Program-made: the position numbers and the translations under genes
The notes under the pieces: generated by a model
Database searches by the model: none
Told to the model about the DNA's origin: nothing
What the model saw: only the letters and a program-made list of their open reading frames with translations
Source: Betaproteobacteria bacterium
GTDB lineage: Bacteria > Acidobacteriota > Terriglobia > Acidiferrales > UBA7541
Direction: 5' to 3'
Assembly (NCBI GenBank): GCA_903970165.1
Contig: CAJCHZ010000088.1
Location: 46,947 to 110,946 of the forward strand
Length of the DNA stretch: 64,000 nt
Part shown: piece by piece, positions 61,901 to 64,000 of the stretch
Layout of the letters: every line of letters starts with the position of its first letter
How positions within the stretch are numbered: position 1 is the stretch's first letter

Positions 61901-62245
61901 TAGCCCCATGGGCACTTCCAGGCTTTGGTTGGTCTCGAGCGTGACCGTCGTTGTGGCCGTCGAAAAGCCCGACGCTACCACCGTCACCTTATAGGTTCCC
62001 GGCGCCAGACTCAGAAAGCGATAAACTCCCGATCCATCGGAAACGGCCGTCCCTGCAACGTGGTTATCCACGTTTTCAAAGGACACCTTGGCTCCCGCCA
62101 CCGCCGCACCGCTTGGGTCCGTCACCGTCCCCTGGATGCTGGCGTTGTACTGAGCCCAACTTGCGCCCGCCATCAAAAGCACTGTCAATGCTGTTAGGAC
62201 CAGCCGCACGGTCCACCCCGCGAACGAACTCGTTCTATGTTCCAT
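58910..62245 (-). CDS. Large TonB-dependent receptor with N-terminal carboxypeptidase-regulatory domain
   Basis: 1111 residues from the ATG at 62245 (GTAGGAGCA upstream; ATG 62278 less likely). A signal peptide (cut near SWAQ) is followed by a beta-sandwich (residues 33-110: ASIQGTVTDPSGAAVAGA, YRFLSLAPGTYKVTV), a plug domain (120-300) and a long outer-membrane beta barrel ending in the aromatic LYF expected for BAM recognition. No Ton-box was securely identified. This is the Oar/acidobacterial TonB-receptor type. The ligand is unknown; the neighbouring arabinofuranosidase and shared operators suggest a plant-type oligosaccharide. The TonB-like proteins at 36448 and 37865 are candidate energisers. 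Confidence 0.93.
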   Translation of the reverse strand: MEHRTSSFAGWTVRLVLTALTVLLMAGASWAQYNASIQGTVTDPSGAAVAGAKVSFENVDNHVAGTAVSDGSGVYRFLSLAPGTYKVTVVASGFSTATTTVTLETNQSLEVPMGLAVGTTNQSVTVTAENPLINTAETRNQQTLQTQELSTLPLAGRNMLGLTTIAPGVSGLGLAGGPGVSSGTPGSSVNNFSTETAVDVSANGQGTVANMWIIDGLDVTSGIRQGVLNLVPNPDFIQETNIQVNTYTSEYGRASGLQVAMTTKSGVDQFHGLASDYFDYESMFAKYSLPGSDHSYSPFHSNNLSGTIGGPIIPHHQFFFYFGVEALRSSASTGNSVITFPDQQFAQWAQTNYPGNFGTKILNTYIPTHVAGATVTETANNIFPGTCGTAATNFLPCSTDMIDSGTFNSASIINGTQYFVRIDKYFSKDRVYGSFFRTLQANPAANVIPQFSTTNNYWERALEVNWTHDFNPSTLNEAIFAQNRVEGKNDETGDFTIPGISVTGQSVGYGEGFAQGDFIQHNYHWRDVLTHVHGAHVIKVGYEGWYGDDVEPFQGPWSHPSFSFNNLLSLAQDAPLTEGGVMYSPITGQQTLWSWDAAAKTWGLFAEDTWKIRRNLTLTFGFRFDDQGNPYSKTPTTVFGNFYLGTGSDFQDEVANGVAKATHNALLSTPKSYTPRLAAAWDITGRGDWLVRGGFGMFSNWLTPANIQEEFRGNPPGLINPTFFAANAPGNQPVFVQGTSSTPPFGFVFPQLAGTTLCPTAPCLDAAGGIVGAGLGIGGINPNIVSPTSYIWSGTLEHRIGGRFAAAVLYSGSHTSNLVGAGNAGGNVSYGVDINELPGALIGLPLGSSPPRPNDSFGQIAYTQNNRYSNYEAVTFDLRARASRGFFDVSYTRSQSKDDASHYPTPENPGAFYGPSPWDVPNRFSASFNYEQPGLNGGQGFVGHATSGWGISGTSIYQTGYPFTVFTSAAYNGANYVVGADAHTTQTGDYLANGDNFSYPDVTSYAQGSSKSAYTTGVFTAGQFTVPTAGTNGNERYGAFRNPAFVQTDATLYKNTHINERLVFQIRFEFFNLFNHANFQNIQGDLSQGNFGQVTSQTLPRWWQIGGKLYF

Positions 62246-62270
62246 TGCTCCTACACCCCCTGTTGCGAGC

Positions 62271-62282
62271 GTAAACATTTAC
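62271..62282. promoter_or_regulatory. LacI-type operator-like palindrome, receptor-proximal site
   Basis: GTAAACATTTAC has perfect GTAAA/TTTAC arms around CA. It lies 26 bases upstream of the receptor start (ATG 62245), so a bound repressor would block early transcription. It is paired with the site at 62296. Confidence 0.5.
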
Positions 62283-62295
62283 AGAACAATTTTAC

Positions 62296-62309
62296 TGTAA
62301 ACGTTTTCT
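62296..62309. promoter_or_regulatory. LacI-type operator-like palindrome, receptor-distal site
   Basis: TGTAAACGTTTTCT shares the AAACGTTT core with the site at 56942-56953 and the CTGTAAAC half-site with 56901-56908. Its centre is about 26 bases from that of the 62271 site, consistent with two operators in one promoter region. Confidence 0.55.
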
Positions 62310-62402
62310 CGATTGCTTTCGGTTATATTCCCCTTATTTTCGGCTGTCAAGTATTTTCTAGTGCTTTTGTATTAGGCGCTGCGCTGCCCGCGGCCCAAGC
62401 AG

Positions 62403-62448
62403 TTTGGAACCAACTCCGGTAACGTTCACGTTTGGGACCAACCCCGGT
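62403..62448. repeat. Imperfect 18-bp direct repeat at the end of the CRTAC1 gene
   Basis: TTTGGAACCAACTCCGGT (62403-62420) and TTTGGGACCAACCCCGGT (62431-62448) match at 16 of 18 positions, spaced 28 bp. The second copy encodes the C-terminus of the CRTAC1 protein, the first lies beyond its stop, suggesting a short tandem duplication. Confidence 0.6.
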
Positions 62449-64000
62449 TCGGCACCACTCCCGCTCCCTCGCGCACCGTCACAAGCTGGTTGATGGGGAC
62501 ATGTTTAAATGACTCGGAAAGTCCGCTCGGCCAGTGTATTTCCAGGTCCACCGCCGTGTTATTCCCTAGCCCGAAATGCAGCCGCGGATCGTTGCACGAA
62601 TAATAGCTGCTCTGGCTCAAAACGCTCTGGGCTTGCGTTTTCCCGCCATAATGAGCCAGAACGCGCGCCCCAATGGCGCTGCGATTGGATTTCGTTCCTT
62701 CCAGTTTCACCTTGATCCAGTTCGCTTTTCCCTGCACGTCATTCCGCAGCAGCGACGGCGGCTCGTTCATGTTGATGATCAGAATATCCACGTCCCCATC
62801 GTTGTCGAAATCTCCGAACGCGCATCCCCGCCCGCTGTGCGGCGCCGCCACCCCCGGCCCCGCTAAATCGATTAGTTCTTCAAACGTCTGGTTCCCCAGA
62901 TTCCGGAAAACCACCCGTGGTGTCTTGTACGGGTATTGCGGCAACTTTCGTTCCACTTCCGGGTAAACGTTACCTGTAACCATGAACAAATCCGGATAAC
63001 CATCGTTATCCAGATCCATCATTCCCGCTCCCCAGCACACGTATCGTGTCTCCACCCCTACCCGCGACGGCCGCGTTACATCGTCAAAATTCCCTTTTCC
63101 ATCATTATGGTAAAGAACACACGAATCATCCGCGAAGTGCGTCTTGAAGAGATCGAGGTGCCCGTCGAGGTCGTAGTCCCCAATTCCAATCCCCATGCCG
63201 GCCTGCTCTTCTCCGTCGTCGCTCAGCGCCACACCCCGCAAAACACCTTCTTCGCGGAACGTCCCATCGTGGTTGTTCATGAAAAGCAGGCTCGGCGTCG
63301 AATCGCAAGCCACGTAAATATCCGGCCAGCCGTCTTCGTCCAAATCCGCCGTGACCACCGTCATCCCATAACACTTCGTAAACGGAGTTATTCCCGCCTC
63401 CTTGCTCACATCGGTGAACGTTCCATCCCCATTATTTTTATAAAGCGAATGGCGTCCCGTCGGCAGCCCACGTGGCCCGCACTCCACCGGCACTCCCCTG
63501 AAATTGCAATTCGAATTGGCTCCCGAAACGGGCGCATGCTCAAACGAAAAACGCACGTAGTTGGAAACAAACAAATCCAGCAGCCCATCCCGGTTGTAAT
63601 CCAGAAACGCGCACCCCGCGCCCCATCGCGGCTGATCGTTCACGAGCCCGGCTTCCTTGGTCACATCCGCGAAAGTTCCATCTCCATTGTTCCGGTAAAG
63701 AGTGTTCTGCCCAAAATAAGTGCAAAAAATATCGTCAAATCCATCGTTGTTGTAATCCCCGATGCACACGCCATCGCCCCAGCCCACAGCCTTCAGCCCG
63801 GCCTTTTCCGTAACGTCCGTAAACGTTCCGTCCCGGTTGTTCTTGTAGAGACGATTGCCAGCGCCCGCCGGAGGCCCATCCAGCCGCGTCCCCGAAAGCA
63901 GAAATATATCCATCCACCCATCGTTGTCGTAGTCAATAAACGCGCACCCGCACCCATCCGACTCCAGAATGTATTTGTTGCTCTCCGCACCCCCATAAAT
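62426..64000 (-). CDS. CRTAC1-type FG-GAP/VCBS repeat protein with ASPIC/UnbV end (cut by window end)
   Basis: At least 524 residues; the 5' end lies beyond base 64000, as the frame stays open to the window edge. It is built of repeated calcium-binding-type FG-GAP blades (FIDYDNDGWMDIFL, GDYNNDGFDDIF, FLDYNRDGLLDLFV, FGDFDNDGDVDILI) alternating with LYKNNGDGTFTDVTKEAGL segments. The C-terminus is the ASPIC/UnbV domain (NWIKVKLEGTKSNRSAIGAR, DPRLHFGLGN, LEIHWPSG). Such proteins are secreted or surface beta-propellers, common in acidobacteria; molecular role unknown. Its last residues are encoded by one copy of a duplicated 18-bp sequence. Confidence 0.92.
   Translation of the reverse strand: MYGGAESNKYILESDGCGCAFIDYDNDGWMDIFLLSGTRLDGPPAGAGNRLYKNNRDGTFTDVTEKAGLKAVGWGDGVCIGDYNNDGFDDIFCTYFGQNTLYRNNGDGTFADVTKEAGLVNDQPRWGAGCAFLDYNRDGLLDLFVSNYVRFSFEHAPVSGANSNCNFRGVPVECGPRGLPTGRHSLYKNNGDGTFTDVSKEAGITPFTKCYGMTVVTADLDEDGWPDIYVACDSTPSLLFMNNHDGTFREEGVLRGVALSDDGEEQAGMGIGIGDYDLDGHLDLFKTHFADDSCVLYHNDGKGNFDDVTRPSRVGVETRYVCWGAGMMDLDNDGYPDLFMVTGNVYPEVERKLPQYPYKTPRVVFRNLGNQTFEELIDLAGPGVAAPHSGRGCAFGDFDNDGDVDILIINMNEPPSLLRNDVQGKANWIKVKLEGTKSNRSAIGARVLAHYGGKTQAQSVLSQSSYYSCNDPRLHFGLGNNTAVDLEIHWPSGLSESFKHVPINQLVTVREGAGVVPNRGWSQT

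Overview
The window looks like chromosomal DNA of an acidobacterium (Acidobacteriota, probably class Terriglobia). This is inferred from gene types, not from any rRNA gene, and no rRNA or tRNA gene was seen. The signature families are three secreted VWFA-like proteins of the acidobacterial type, a Ser/Thr kinase fused to PD40-like repeats, a very large TonB-dependent receptor with an N-terminal carboxypeptidase-regulatory domain, a CRTAC1-type FG-GAP protein, TonB-like proteins with Gly/Pro-rich linkers, and several class-C beta-lactamase-like serine hydrolases. There is no sign of a prophage, CRISPR array or intact insertion sequence.

Layout. 1-690: end of a ClC channel and a single-domain response regulator. 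1360-2520: decayed DNA with two broken genes, followed by an ArsR regulator overlapping an AHSA1/SRPBCC gene (2562-3406). 3553-10015: cell-envelope and small-molecule enzymes (M23 peptidase, Tat-exported sugar isomerase-like protein, PBP transpeptidase, methyltransferase, serine hydrolase). 10098-11980: recA, a small hypothetical and a wrecked hicBA module. 12082-18527: 3-hydroxyacyl-CoA dehydrogenase and thiolase flanking a block of related zinc-ribbon proteins, an ECF sigma/anti-sigma pair and a double-frameshifted P-loop kinase. 18620-24717: serine hydrolase, two DinB-like proteins, a UvrD-type helicase-nuclease and a frameshifted DUF2834 gene. 24756-30988: three VWA proteins around a Ser/Thr kinase. 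30998-36202: rluD, DUF2846, lspA and ileS, all leftward. 36448-42758: two TonB-like proteins, TerC and membrane or secreted unknowns.

42785-46228 is a leftward operon and the most interesting part of the window. It encodes a response regulator fused to a thioredoxin-reductase-like flavoprotein that lacks both usual cysteine motifs, a cNMP-domain histidine kinase, and a UBP-type (ubiquitin-binding-like) zinc finger. Four 12-bp tandem repeats fill most of the gap between the first two genes. 46333-64000 is mainly carbohydrate and envelope metabolism: VOC protein, debranching enzyme, GH63-like glucosidase, HtrA protease, gluconokinase, a nine-heme cytochrome with TPRs, a GH51 arabinofuranosidase, the TonB-dependent receptor and a CRTAC1 protein cut by the window end. 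LacI-type operator-like sites lie upstream of both the arabinofuranosidase and the receptor, suggesting one sugar-responsive regulon.

At least five small genes are broken by frameshifts, nonsense codons or deletions, while all long conserved genes are open. This points either to real gene decay in accessory DNA or to scattered short-indel sequence errors; raw reads would decide. All family assignments were made by reading translations; no database search was run.
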